A DNA stretch of 64,000 nt from Eudorina sp. 2006-703-Eu-15 (GCA_003117195.1 BDSI01000095.1:156362-220361); one strand, 5' to 3'. Positions 10,801-23,349 are shown, numbered from the stretch's first letter. Notes: generated from the letters alone by a model not told the origin. Numbers and translations: made by a program.

Positions 10801-13800
10801 GGCGGCGGCGGCGGTGACGTTGGGACAGTCGGCGGCGGCTGCGGTGACGTCGGCGGCGGCGACGGCGGAGAGATTGGCGCGGGTGGAGGCAGAGGAATAT
10901 AGGGTGGTAAGACCGATGGTGGGGGCGGTGGTCTCAGCTGCTGAGGATAAAGCGGATAGAGCGGGGGAGGGTACGGCGGCTGCGGTGGCGAAGGGGGCAC
11001 TGCGGGAGGTGAAGGGTGACCCGGTGGCAGTGGTGGCGGCGGCGGCGGAGGGGCCGGCGGATACGGAGGAGCGGGTGGCGAGGGAGGCAGCGGAGGTGAC
11101 GGAGGCGGAGATGGCGGCGGTGACGGTGACGGAGGTGGCGGCGGGGGCGGGGCGGCGGGTATGGCGGCGGCGGCGGTGAAGGTGGCGAGGGCGGTGGTGG
11201 TGGCGGCGAGGGGGGCGAGGGTGGAGCGGGGGGCGGCGGTGGTGGTGGAGGGGGAGAGGGCGGCGGGTATGGCGGCGATGGCGGGAATGGAGGTGGCGGC
11301 GGCAGCGGGACGGTCGGCGGAGCAGGTGACGGAGGATGCGGCGGCGGAGGCGGCGGGTACGGCGGAGGTGGCGGGGGCGGAGTCGGTGGTTGTGGCGGGG
11401 ACAAGGGCGTCAGAGGGGGGCTAGGAGGAGGCGGGGGTGGAGATGGTGGGGATGGAGGTGATGGTGGCGGGGATGGCGGGTAAGGCGGTGCAAGGGGAGG
11501 CAGGGGCGGTGGCGAGGGTGAGGGCCGAGGCGGCGGCAGCGGCGGTAGGGGAGGTGACGGCGGCGGCGGATATGATGGTGGCGGCGGTGGCGGTGGCGGA
11601 GGCGGAGGAGGCGGAAGTGGCGGCGACGGGGGCGGCGGCGGCGGTGGCGGTGGAGGCGGAGGTGGTGGATACGGCGGCGGTGGGGAAGGTGACGGCGGCG
11701 GCGGATATGGTGGTGGCGGCGGCGGCGGTGGCGGAGGCGGAGGAGGCGGAAGTGGGGGCGACGGGGGCGGCGGCGGCGGTGGTGGTGGTGGCGGAGGTGG
11801 TGGATACGGCGGCGATGGCGGCGACGACGGTAGCGGCGGAGGATAACCAGGAGAGGACGGGGCCGGAGGTCGCCTTGACCCGCCAGGTGTTGAAGGACGT
11901 GCGGGCGGGGCAAAGCTTAACGGCGTCGTCGGCGGTTGCAGTGCCGGCGGTGGGTACGACGGCGCCGACGGTGCCGGCGACGGCGGTGGCGGCGGCGGGT
12001 AGCCCGGTGGCGACGACGGTGGCGGCGACGGCGGTGGCGGCGGCGATGCCGGCGGTGGGTACGACGGCGCCGACGGTGCCGGCGACGGCGGTGGCGGCGG
12101 CGGGTAGCCCGGTGGCGACGGCGGTGGCGGCGACGGCGGTGGCGGCGGCGATGCCGGCGGTGGGTACGACGGCGCCGACGGTGCCGGCGACGGCGGTGGC
12201 GGCGGCGGGTAGCCCGGTGGCGACGACAGTGGCGGCGACGGTGGCGGCGGCGATGCCGGCGGTGGGTACGACGGCGCCGACGGTGCCGGCGAAGGCGGTG
12301 GCGGCGGCGGGTAGCCCGGTGGCGACGACGGTGGCGGCGACGGCGGTGGCGGTGGCGATGCCGGCGGTGGGTACGACGGCGCCGGCGGTGCCGGCGACGG
12401 CGGTGGCGGCGGCGGGTAGCCCGGTGGCGACGACGGTGGCGGCGACGGCGGTGGCGGCGGCGATGCCGGCGGTGGGTACGACGGCGCCGATGGTGCCGGC
12501 GACGGCGGTGGCGGCGGCGGGTAGCCCGGTGCGGATGGTGGGGGCGACGGCGGTGGCGGCGGCGATGCCGGCGGTGGGTACGACGGCGCCGGCGGTCCCG
12601 GCGACGGCGGTGGCGGCGGCGGGTAGCCCGGTGGCGACGGCGGTGGCGGCGACGGCGGTGGCGGCGGCGATGCCGGCGGTGGGTACGACGGCGCCGACGG
12701 TGCCGCGACGGAGGGGGCGGCGGCGGTAGCCCGGTGGCGACGACAGTGGCGGCGACGGTGGCGGCGGCGATGCCGGCGGTGGGTACGACGGCGCCGACGG
12801 TGCCGGCGACGGCGGTGGCGGCGGCGGGTAGCCCGGTTGCGACGACGGTGGCGGCGACGGCGGTGACGGCGGCGATGCCGGCGGTGGGTACGACGGCGCC
12901 GACGGTGCCGGCGACGGCGGTGGCGGCGGCGGGTAGCCCGGTGGCGACGGCGGTGGCGGCGACGGCGGTGGCGGCGGCGATGCCGGCGGTGGGTACGACG
13001 GCGCCGACGGTGCCGGCGACGGCGTGGCGGCGGCGGGTAGCCCGGTGGCGACGACAGTGGCGGCGACGGTGGCGGCGGTGATGCCGGCGGTGGGTACGAC
13101 GGCGCCGACGGTGCCGGCGACGGCGGTGGCGGCGGCGGGTAGCCCGGTGGCGACGACGGTGGCGGCGACGGCGGTGGCGGTGGCGATGCCGGCGGTGGGT
13201 ACGACGGCGCCGACGGTGCCGGCGACGGCGGTGGCGGCGGCGGGTAGCCGGTGGCGACGACGGTGGCGGCGACGGCGGTGGCGGCGGCGATGCGGCGGTG
13301 GGTACGACGGCGCCGATGGTGCCGGCGACGGCGGTGGCGGCGGCGGGTAGCCCGGTGCGGATGGTGCCGGCGACGGCGGTGGCGGCGGCGATGCCGGCGG
13401 TGGGTACGACGGCGCGGCGGTCCGGCGACGGCGGTGGCGGCGGCGGGTAGCCCGGTGGCGCCGACGGTGGCGGCGCAGGCGGTGGCGGCGGCGATGCCGG
13501 TGGTGGGTACGACGGCGCCGACGGTGGCGGCGACGGCGGTGGCGGCGGCGGGTAGCCCGGTGGCGCCGACGGTGGTGGCGACGGCGGTGGCGGCGGCGAT
13601 GCCGGCGGTGGGTACGACGGCGCCGACGGTGCCGGCGACGGCGGTGGCGGCGGCGATGCCGGCGGTGGTACGACGGCGCCGGCGGTGCGGCGACGGCGGT
13701 GGCGGCGGCGGTAGCCCGGTGTGGATGGTGGCGGCGACTGCGGTGGCGGCGGCGAAGCCGGCGGTGGGTACGACGGCGCCGACGGTGCCGGCGACGGCGG

Positions 13801-16800
13801 TGGCGGCGGCGGGTAGCCCGGTGTGGATGGTGGCGGCGACTGCGGTGGCGGCGGCGAAGCCGGCGGTGGGTACGACGGCGCCGACGGTGCCGGCGACGGC
13901 GGTGGCGGCGGCGGGTAGCCCGGTGGCGCCGACGGTGGCGGCGACGGCGGTGGTGGCGGCGATGCCGGCTGTGGGTACGACGGCGCCGACGGTGCCGGCG
14001 ACGGCGGAGGCGGCGGCGGGTAGCCCGGTGGCGCCGAAGGTGGCGGCGACGGCGGTGGCGGCGGCGATGCCGGTGGTGGGTACGATGGCGCCGACGGTGC
14101 CGGCGACGGCGGTGGCGGCGGCGGATAGCCCGGTGTGGATGGCGGCGGCGACGGCGGTGGCGGCGGCGATGTCGGCGGAGGGTACGACGGCGCCGACGGT
14201 GCCGGCGACTGCGGTGGCGGCGGCGGGTAGCCCGGTGGCGCCGACGGTGGCGGCGACGGCGGTGGCGGCGGCGATGCCGGCGGTGGGTACGACGGCGCCG
14301 ACGGTGCCGGCGACGGAGGTGGCGGCGGCGGGTAGCCCGCTGAGGGTGGTAGCGGCGACTGCGGTGGCGGCGGCGATGCCGGCAGTGGGTACGACGGCGC
14401 CGACGGTGCCGGCGACTGCGGTGGCGGCGGCGGGTAGCCCGGCGTGGATGGTGGCGGCGACGGCGGTGGCGGCGACGGTGGCGGCGGCGATGCCGGCGGC
14501 GGGTACGACGGCGCCGACGGTGCCGGCGACGGCGGTGGCGGCGGCGGGTAGCCCGCTGAGGGTGGTAGCGGCGACTGCGGTGGCGGTGGCGATGCCGGCG
14601 GTGGGTACGACGGCGCCGACGGTGCCGGCGACGGCGGTGGCGGCGGCGGGTAGCCCGGTGTGGATGGTGGTTGCGACGGCGGTGGCGGCGGCGATGCCGG
14701 CGGTGGGTACGACGGCGCCGACGGTGCCGGCGACGGCGGTGGCGGCGGCGGGTAGCCCGGCGTGGATGGTGGCGGCGACGGCGGTGGCGGCGGCGATGCC
14801 GGCGGTGGGTACGACGGCGCCGACGGTGCCGGCGACGGCGGTGGCGGCGGCGGGTAGCCCGGTGGCGCCGACGGTGGCGGCGACGGCGGTGGCGGCGGCG
14901 ATGCCGGCAGTGGGTACGACGGCGGCGACGGTGCCGGCGACGGCGGTGGCGGCGGCGAATAGCCTGGTGCGGATGGCGGTGTCGACGGCGGTGGCGGCGG
15001 CGATGTCGGCGGAGGGTACGACGGCGCCGACGGTGCCGGCGACTGCGGTGGCGGCGGCGGGTAGCCCGGTGTGGATGGTGGTTGCGACGGCGGTGGCGGC
15101 GGCGATGCCGGCGGCGGGTACGACGGCGCCGACGGTGCCGGCGACGGCGGTGGCGGCGGCGGGTAGCCCGCTGAGGGTGGTAGCGGCGACTGCGGTGGCG
15201 GTGGCGATGCCGGCGGTGGGTACGACGGCGCCGACGGTGCCGGCGACGGCGGTGGCGGCGGCGGGTAGCCCGGTGTGGATGGTGGCGGCGACGGCGATGG
15301 CGGCGGCGATGCCGGCAGTGGGTACGACGGCGGCGACGGTGCCGGCGACGGCGGTGGCGGCGGCGAATAGCCTGGTGCGGATGGTGGTGTCGACGGCGGT
15401 GGCGGCGGCGATGGCGGCAGTGGGTACGACGGCGCCAACGGTGGCGGCGACGGCGGTGGCGGCGGCGGGTAGCCCGGTGTGGATGGTGGTTGCGACGGCG
15501 GTGGCGGCGGCGATGCCGGTGGTGGGTACGACGGCGCCGACGGTGACGGCGACGGCGGTGGCGGCGGCGGGTAGCCCGGCGTGGATGGTGGCGGCGACGG
15601 CGGTGGCGGCGGCGATGCCGGCGGTGGGTACGACGGCGCCGACGGTGCCGGCGACGGCGGTGGCGGCGGCGGGTAGCCCGGCGTGGATGGTGGCGGCGAC
15701 GGCGGTGGCGGCGGCGATGCCGGCGGTGGGTACGACGGCGCCGACGGTGCCGGCGACGGCGGTGGCGGCGGCGGGTAGCCCGGTGTGGATGGTGGCGGCG
15801 ACGGCGGTGGCGGCGGCGATGCCGGCGGTGGGTACGACGGCGCCGATGGTGCCGGCGACGGCGGTGGCGGCGGCGAATAGCCTGGTGCGGATGGTGTTGT
15901 CGACGGCGGTGGCGGCGGCGATGCCGACAGTGGGTACGACGGCGCCAACGGTGGCGGCGACGGCGGTGGCGGCGGCGGGTAGCCCGGTGTGGATGGTGGT
16001 TGCGACCGCGGTGGCGGCGGCGATGCCGGCGGTGGGTACGACGGCGCCGACGGTGCCGGCGACGGCGGTGGCGGCGGCGGGTAGCCCGGCGTGGATGGTG
16101 GCGGCGACGGTGGTGGCGGCGGCGATGCCGGTGGTGGGTACGACGGCGCCGACGGTGCCGGCGACGGCGGTGGCGGCGGCGGGTAGCCCGGCGTGGATGG
16201 TGGTGTCAACGGCGGTGGCGGCGGCGATGCCGGCGGTGGGTACGACGGCGCCGGCGCCGGCGATGGCGGCGGCGAGTAGCTGGGTGTGGATGGTGGCAGC
16301 GAGGGCTGAGGAGGCGGTGGTGCCGGTGGTGGGTAGGACGGCGCCGGCGGTGGGTACGACGGCGCCGACGGCAGCGGAGGTGCAGAAGGGTATACCGGCG
16401 GCGGCGGCGGCGGATACCTTGGCGGTTGCAGTTGCGGGGGATACTGAGGCGGCGATGCCGGCTGCGGCTGATTTGGTGGCAGACGCGGCGACGGCGGACT
16501 GGGTCTGCGTCCGCCAGGTGTCGACTGTGGCGGCGACGGCGACGGAGGATCGGGACCTGCATCCAAGAGAGAAGTCGGGTTGTGTTCCGTGCTGGGCGAC
16601 AATTATCTAAACATGTTCATGTGCTGTTGGTGGCTCCGGGCTTTAAGGGTGTGTCCGAATATAGCAACAGGTACCCCCCGGACTCCCCGCCGTGGGTCCG
16701 CAGCCCAGTGTAACCGTCACCGTTAACGTTGCCGTTACTGCAACCCACTGCAAACCGCAGGTTGGCCCCCCGCATTGAAACCCGACCCGACCCGGGGGAG

Positions 16801-19800
16801 GGGGGAAGGTAAGGACTCACGAAGGGGGGTTGGCGGTGGCGGAGCTGACGGCGGCGACGGCGGCTCGGGAGATGGCGGCGGCGGCGGCGGCGGTGACGGA
16901 GATGGCGGGGCAGGAGGAAGGGGCGACGGAGGAGGGTGAGGGGGCGGTCTCGGAGGTCGGGGGGACGGAGGGGAGGGCGGCGAGGGCGGCGCCGGGGATG
17001 GCGGGGAGGGCGGCGTCGGAGGCAGCGGTGACGGCGGGGATGGCGGCGCCGGGGATGGTGGCGGAGGGTAAGGTGGGGCGGGCGACGGAGGTGGCGGAGA
17101 CGGTGGGGAGGGCGGAGCTGGCGATGGCGGCTGGGGCGGCGGTGGGGACGGCGGCGACGGCGGCAGCGCCGGCGGCGGCAGGGGCGGATGAGCAAACACG
17201 CCCGGGTAAGACGGCGGCGGCGGTGGCGGCGGTTGGGGAGGTGGCGGAAGTTGGGGCGGCGGAAGCGGTGGTGATGGCAGCGGAGAGGGTGGGATCAGGG
17301 GTGGTGGCGACGGGGGCGTTGGGGAAGGCGGTGAAGGGGATGGCGGCGGAGGAGCCGGAGGTCTCCGAGGCGTCCGCGGCGGCCGCGGTGACGGCGGCGA
17401 CGGCGGCGACGGCGGTAGCGGTGTGGGCGAAGGGAGCGGCGGCAGCGAAGGCGGTGATGGGGGTAACGGCGATGGCGGGTACGGCGGCGGTGGCGACGGC
17501 GGCGGCGGCAACGGTGGCGGCGGTGGGGGCGGCGGTGATTGAGGTGGGGGCAAAGGTGAAGGGGACGAGGGCGATGGAGGGTAGGGCGGTGGTGGATGTG
17601 GGGTGGGCGGTAGAGGTGAGGGGGGCGAGGCGTGCGGGGGAGGCAGCGGCGGCGGTGACAGCGACGGCGGGTGGGCCGACGGCGGCGGTGGTGATGGCGG
17701 CGGCGGCGATGGGACCGGCGGCGGCGGCGACAGGGGCGACGGTTTTGGTGGCGGCCGAGGGGGACGAGGCGACGGAGGTGATAGCGACGGAGGTGACGGC
17801 GACGGAGGAGAGGGCGACGGAGGAGAGGGCGACGGAGGAGAGGGCGACGGTGGAGAGGGCGACGGAGGAGAGGGCGACGGAGGAGAGGCATAGGCTGGCG
17901 GTGGAGGGAGCGGCGGCGAGGGTAGCGGCGGCGGAGATGGCTGCGGCGACGGCAGTGGCGGCGAGGGTGACGTTGGCGGAGGAGGCTGCGGCGACGGCGG
18001 CGGCAGCGACGGGGGTGACGGTGACGGCGGCGGCGGTGACGGTGGCAGCGTCGACGGCGGCGATGGGACCGGCGGCGGCGGCGACAGGGGCGACGGTTTT
18101 GGTGGCGGCCGAGGGGGACGAGGCGACGGAGGTGACAGTGACGGAGGTGACGGCGACGGAGGTGACGGCGACGGAGGTGACGGCGACGGAGGTGACGGCG
18201 ACGGAGGTGACGATGACGGCGGTGAGGCATAGACTGGCGGGGGAGGGAGCTGCGGCGGTGGCGACAGGACCTCTGGGCCTGGTGGCGGCGGCGGCGAGGG
18301 TGGCGGCGGCGGAGATGGCTGCGGCGACGGCAGTGGCGGCGAGGGTGACGTTGGCGGAGGAGGCTGCGGCGACGGCGGCGGCAGTGACGGGGGTGACGGT
18401 GACGGCGGCGGCGGTGACGGCGGCAGCGTCGACGGCGGCGATGGGACCGGCGGCGGCGGCGACAGGGGCGACGGTTTTGGTGGCGGCCGAGGGGGACGAG
18501 GCGACGGAGGTGACAGTGACGGAGGTGACGGCGACGGAGGTGACGGCGACGGAGGTGACGGCGACGGAGGTGAAGGCGTCGGCGGTGACGATGACGGCGG
18601 TGAGGCATAGGCTGGCGGGGGAGGGAGCTGCGGCGGTGGCGACAGGACCTCTGGGCCTGGTGGCGGCGGCGGCGAGGGTGGCGGCGGCGGAGATGGCTGC
18701 GGCGACGGCAGTGGCGGCGAGGGTGACGTTGGCGGAGGAGGCTGCGGCGACGGCGGCGGCAGTGACGGGGGTGACGGTGACGGCGGCGGCGGTGACGGCG
18801 GCAGCGTCGACGGCGGCGATGGGACCGGCGGCGGCGGCGACAGGGGCGACGGTTTTGGTGGCGGCCGAGGGGGACGAGGCGACGGAGATGACGGCGACGG
18901 AGGTGACAGTGACGGAGGTGACGGCGACGGAGGTGACGGCGACGGAGGTGACGGCGTCGGCGGTGAGGCATAGGCTGGCGGGGGAGGGAGCTGCGGCGGT
19001 GGCGACAGGACCTCTGGACCTGGTGGCGGCGGCGGCGAGGTTGACGGAGGCTGAGATGGCGGCGGCGACGGCAGCGGCGGCGAGGGTGACGACGGTGGAG
19101 GTGGCTGCGGCAACGGTGATGGCGGCGGGGAGGGTGGCGGCGACGGTGGCCGCCGAGGGGACCGTGGCGGCCGGGGCAAGGGAGGTCGCCGGGGGGAGGG
19201 GGGAGTAAAGGAAATTGGGGAGGGAGGAGAGCCAGGGGAAGGCAGCCGCGGCGGCGGCGGTGGCGGCGGTGGCGGCGGCGACGATGGCGGCGGCGTCGAC
19301 GGAATCGCCGACGGCGACGGCGATGGCGACAATGTCGGCCGTGGCGGCGGAAGCGACGGCGGCAGCGGTGGCGGCGGAGTTGGCGGCGGCGGCGGCGACG
19401 GCGCCAGCGGCGGCGACGGCGGCGGCAACGGTGGCGGTGCCGGAGGCGGCCGCGGCGGCGTTGGCGGCACTGGTGGCGGGTGCGGCGGTGCCGGACTCGG
19501 CGGCGGCGCCGGTGGCGATGGCGGAGGCGACGGCGGCGAGGGTGGCGACGGCGGCGAGGGCGGGATGCGCGCCGGCTCCGGGCTTGGCGGGGGTGGTGAC
19601 GGTGGCAGCGGACTGGGCGGTGGCGGCGAGGGTGGCAAGGGGCTGGGAGGTGGGGGTGAGGGTGGCAAGGGGCTGGGAGGTGGTGGCGAGGGAGGCAAGG
19701 GGCTGGGAGGTGGTGGAGGAGAAGGGCTGTCCTCAACGCCAGGAGGCAGCGACGGCGACAGCGGAGGCGAGGTCTGCGGAGGCGGCGGCGGTGGTGGTGA

Positions 19801-21502
19801 GGGGGATGGCGACGGTGGTGGTGGTGGTGGTGGTGGCGACGGAGGCGGCGACGCCGGCGGTGGCCTTGGCGGCCGAGCCAACGGAGGCGGAGGCGGCATT
19901 GCCGGTTGGGTCAATGGCGTCGGCGAGCCCGATGGGCCTTGTGGCGTTGGGGACGGCGTCGACGGCGGCGGCGGCGGCGGCGGCGACGGCGGCGGCGGCG
20001 GCGACGGCAGCGGCGACGGCGGCGGCGGCGACGGTGGCGGCGGCGACGGCGGCGGCGGCGGCGGCGACGGCGGTGGCGGCGACGGCGGTGGCGGCGACGG
20101 CGGCGGCGGCGGCGGCGGCAACGGCGGCGACGGCGGCGGCAACGGCGGCGACGGCGGCGGCAACGGCGGCGACGGCGGCGGCGGCGACGGCGGCGACGGC
20201 GGCGGCGGCGACGGCGGCGACGGCGGCGGCGGCGACGGCGGCGGCGGTGGTGTTTCCCGTGGCGGCGGCCGCGGGATCGGCGGCGGCGACGGTGACGCAA
20301 CTGGGAGCGGGGACCGCGGCGGCTGCGGCGGCAGCCCTGGCGACGGGGGCGTCGGTGATGGCGGCGGAACCGGGGGCGATAATGACGGCGGCGGCGGCGG
20401 CAGGGGCGGCGGCGGCGACGGCGGTGGCGGCGACGGCGGCGGCGGCGGCAACGGCGGCAACGGCGGCGACGGCGGCGGCAACGGCGGCGACGGCGGCGGC
20501 GACGACGGCGGCGGCGAGGGTGGCGACGGCGGCGGCGGCGACGGCGGCGGCGGCGGCGACGGCGACGGCGGCTGCGGTGGTGTTCCCCGTGGCGGCGGCC
20601 GCGGGATCGGCGGCGGCGACGGTGACGCAACTGGGAGCGGGGACCGCGGCGGCTGCGGCGGCAGCCCTGGCGACGGGGGCGTCGGTGATGGCGGCGGAAC
20701 CGGGGGCGATAATGACGGCGGCGGCGGCGGCAGGGGCGGCGAAGGTGACGGCGGCAGGGGGACCCGCTCAGGGGGTGCACCTGACGGATGTGGCGGCGCC
20801 GGTGGCGATGGCGGAGGCGACGGCGGCGAGGGTGGCGACGGCGGCGAGGGCGGGATACGCGCCGGCTCCGGGCTTGGCGGGGGTGGTGACGGTGGCAGCG
20901 GGCTGGGCGGTGGCGGCGAGGGTGGCAACGGGCTGGGCGGGGGCGGCGAGGGTGGCAAGGGGCTGGGAGGTGGGGGTGAGGGTGGCAAGGGGCTGGGAGG
21001 TGGTGGAGGGGAAGGGCTGTCCTCAACGCCAGGAGGCAGCGACGGCGACGGCGGAGGCGAGGTCTGCGGAGGCGGCGGCAGTGGTGGTGAGGGGGGTGGC
21101 GGCGGTGATGAGGCTAGCGGAGGCGGAGGCGCCGGTTGGGTCGATGGCGGCGGCAACCGGGACGGGCCTTGCGGTGGCGGCGGCGGAGGAGGGGCCGGCG
21201 GCGGTGGCGGCGACGATGCCGACGGCGGCGGTGGTGTTCCCCGTGGCGGTGGCCGTGGCATCGGCGGCGGCAACGGTGGGGCGCTTAGCGGTTGCGGCGG
21301 CATCCGCGGCAACGGTGGCGGCGATGATTGCGGCGGTGGCGGCGACGGGATCGGCGGAGAAGGCGGCGGTGGTGGCGACGGGGTCGGCGGAGAAGGCGGC
21401 GGTGGCGGCGACAGGGGCGGCGGAGAAGGCGGCGGTGGCGGCGACGGGGGGGGCGGCAGCGACGGCGGCGAGGGTGGACGTTGCCCCGGGGACACAGGTG
21501 AC

Positions 21503-21533
<31 letters not shown>

Positions 21534-22072
21534 GCGGCGGCGACGCTGGGTTTAGAGGTGAAAGGCTACGTGGTGGAGGTGGGGATCGGGGCGGCGGCCG
21601 TGGTGGCGACGGAGGAGGTCGTGGCGGCCGTGGTTGCGGCGACGGGACCGGCGATGGAGGCGGCGGCGACGGCGGCGGCGGCGACGGGGGTGGTGGCGAC
21701 GGCGGGGGTGGATTGGGCGGCGGCGGCGACGGCGGCGGTGGTGATGGCGGTGGCGGCGACGGCGGAGGCGGCGGTGAAGGCGGCGGCGGAGGTGGTGGCG
21801 GTGGCGACGGCGACAGCAACCCCGATGGCTGCGGGCTCGGCGGCGGCGGCGACGGCGGCAGCGGGCTTGGTGGCGGCGGCGACGGCGGAACGGGCTTGGT
21901 GGCGGCGGCGACGGCGGCAGGGACTGGGCGGCGGCGGGCTCGGCGGGAGCCGCGACGGCGCCCGGACACCCGACGCTAACGGCGGCGGCGGCGACGGCGG
22001 CTGCCATGGCTGCTGTCCCACCGCCGACGCCCGCGGCGGCGTCGCCGCCGCCGCCACCGCCGACGCACCCTT
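9081..22072 (-). CDS. Giant membrane-anchored PPSPX hydroxyproline-rich glycoprotein (5' partial)
   Basis: Read on the minus strand as exon 22072-16821, intron 16820-16557 (donor GTGAGT, acceptor GCAG, phase 1 on both sides), then exon 16556-9081: about 4,200 residues before the gap. The rod is almost entirely PPSPX/SPn. It starts with hierarchically duplicated PPSP blocks, continues with about 40 Tyr-containing 34-36 residue repeats, and ends in a non-repetitive ectodomain, a single transmembrane helix and a cytosolic tail. Rods of this type are polyproline-II glycoproteins in volvocine walls. The layout (long PPSPX shaft plus a C-terminal membrane anchor) recalls sexual agglutinins, but no sequence identity to them is claimed. 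The reading frame is broken at about 21.93, 21.90, 13.42, 13.28, 13.03, 12.71 and 11.15 kb by small deletions, most likely sequence errors. The N-terminus is in or beyond the gap at 22073. Confidence 0.85.
11990..16250 (-). repeat. 102-108 bp coding minisatellite, about 40 copies
   Basis: Head-to-tail units, mostly 102 or 105 bp. Each encodes [20 protein letters not shown] followed by an [18 protein letters not shown] stretch. Two Tyr per unit sit in a YPPP context, suitable for wall cross-linking. Unit length is a multiple of three except at 12.6-13.7 kb, where several units lack one or two bases. The opposite strand is also open over kilobases because of the repeat, which yields meaningless Arg- or Ala-rich ORFs. 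Confidence 0.95.
16557..16820 (-). other. Intron separating the two rod exons of the giant HRGP
   Basis: The donor reads C|GTGAGT at 16820 and the acceptor TTGGATGCAG ends at 16557. Joining restores one frame (codon CGT across the junction), linking the upstream PPSPPP frame to [14 protein letters not shown] sequence. Without splicing the upstream frame reads to a stop at 16735. Confidence 0.85.
17700..19060 (-). repeat. Four tandem 354-378 bp coding repeats
   Basis: The same landmark recurs at 17708, 18062, 18440 and 18818, giving steps of 354, 378 and 378 bp, all multiples of three. Each unit encodes a [18 protein letters not shown] segment, a [17 protein letters not shown] segment and a [20 protein letters not shown] segment. 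Copies differ mainly in the number of SPSPP units. Confidence 0.9.
19530..21110 (-). repeat. 1.29-kb direct duplication inside the HRGP rod
   Basis: Segments at about 19540-19800 and 20830-21090 are near-identical, offset by about 1,291 bp; both encode [12 protein letters not shown] and [12 protein letters not shown] landmarks. Confidence 0.85.
20262..20744 (-). repeat. Roughly 150-bp direct repeat, 332 bp apart
   Basis: 20262-20412 and 20594-20744 are near-identical and nested within the larger duplication. They encode the [20 protein letters not shown] landmark. Confidence 0.85.
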
Positions 22073-23041
22073 NNNNNNNNNNNNNNNNNNNNNNNNNNNN
22101 NNNNNNNNNNNNNNNNNNNNNNNNNNNNNNNNNNNNNNNNNNNNNNNNNNNNNNNNNNNNNNNNNNNNNNNNNNNNNNNNNNNNNNNNNNNNNNNNNNNN
22201 NNNNNNNNNNNNNNNNNNNNNNNNNNNNNNNNNNNNNNNNNNNNNNNNNNNNNNNNNNNNNNNNNNNNNNNNNNNNNNNNNNNNNNNNNNNNNNNNNNNN
22301 NNNNNNNNNNNNNNNNNNNNNNNNNNNNNNNNNNNNNNNNNNNNNNNNNNNNNNNNNNNNNNNNNNNNNNNNNNNNNNNNNNNNNNNNNNNNNNNNNNNN
22401 NNNNNNNNNNNNNNNNNNNNNNNNNNNNNNNNNNNNNNNNNNNNNNNNNNNNNNNNNNNNNNNNNNNNNNNNNNNNNNNNNNNNNNNNNNNNNNNNNNNN
22501 NNNNNNNNNNNNNNNNNNNNNNNNNNNNNNNNNNNNNNNNNNNNNNNNNNNNNNNNNNNNNNNNNNNNNNNNNNNNNNNNNNNNNNNNNNNNNNNNNNNN
22601 NNNNNNNNNNNNNNNNNNNNNNNNNNNNNNNNNNNNNNNNNNNNNNNNNNNNNNNNNNNNNNNNNNNNNNNNNNNNNNNNNNNNNNNNNNNNNNNNNNNN
22701 NNNNNNNNNNNNNNNNNNNNNNNNNNNNNNNNNNNNNNNNNNNNNNNNNNNNNNNNNNNNNNNNNNNNNNNNNNNNNNNNNNNNNNNNNNNNNNNNNNNN
22801 NNNNNNNNNNNNNNNNNNNNNNNNNNNNNNNNNNNNNNNNNNNNNNNNNNNNNNNNNNNNNNNNNNNNNNNNNNNNNNNNNNNNNNNNNNNNNNNNNNNN
22901 NNNNNNNNNNNNNNNNNNNNNNNNNNNNNNNNNNNNNNNNNNNNNNNNNNNNNNNNNNNNNNNNNNNNNNNNNNNNNNNNNNNNNNNNNNNNNNNNNNNN
23001 NNNNNNNNNNNNNNNNNNNNNNNNNNNNNNNNNNNNNNNNN
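22073..23041. other. Assembly gap (969 N)
   Basis: A run of N. By neighbouring gene structure it should hold exon three of the pherophorin set at 23350-25244, the 5' part of the giant HRGP rod, or both. Confidence 1.
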
Positions 23042-23349
23042 GCTGCGCGCCTGGCATGCTACGCACTCCCGCCTTGCTTGTCTGCCGCGCAACACACTGC
23101 TTCATCCACACATTCCCACCTCTGGAGGCTTGATCACCGATGGCACATCACCCTCCCTGGACAGCCAGGTCCCCGATCACGCATCCGCAGTGCCGTACTC
23201 CGTACACCGCCTGGCGCGCCTTCCGTACTGCCCTCAAGCCCCAAAGCGCCCCGACCTAAACCCCTTTCTCTGCGCAAATGGTCCAGCGCAGATACGTGGA
23301 TAAGGCCCCGCGAGCCGCCACCCGCCACCCGGCCCCGGATCTCCCTCAC

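Noticed and set aside
11437..23303. Very long plus-strand ORFs (up to about 1,360 codons) opposite the HRGP rod
   Set aside because: They are Ala/Val/Thr-, Gly/Asp- or Arg-rich translations of the complementary strand of PPSPX codons and have no start context, splice logic or domain. One spans the N gap. The minus strand carries the rod, ectodomain and transmembrane helix.
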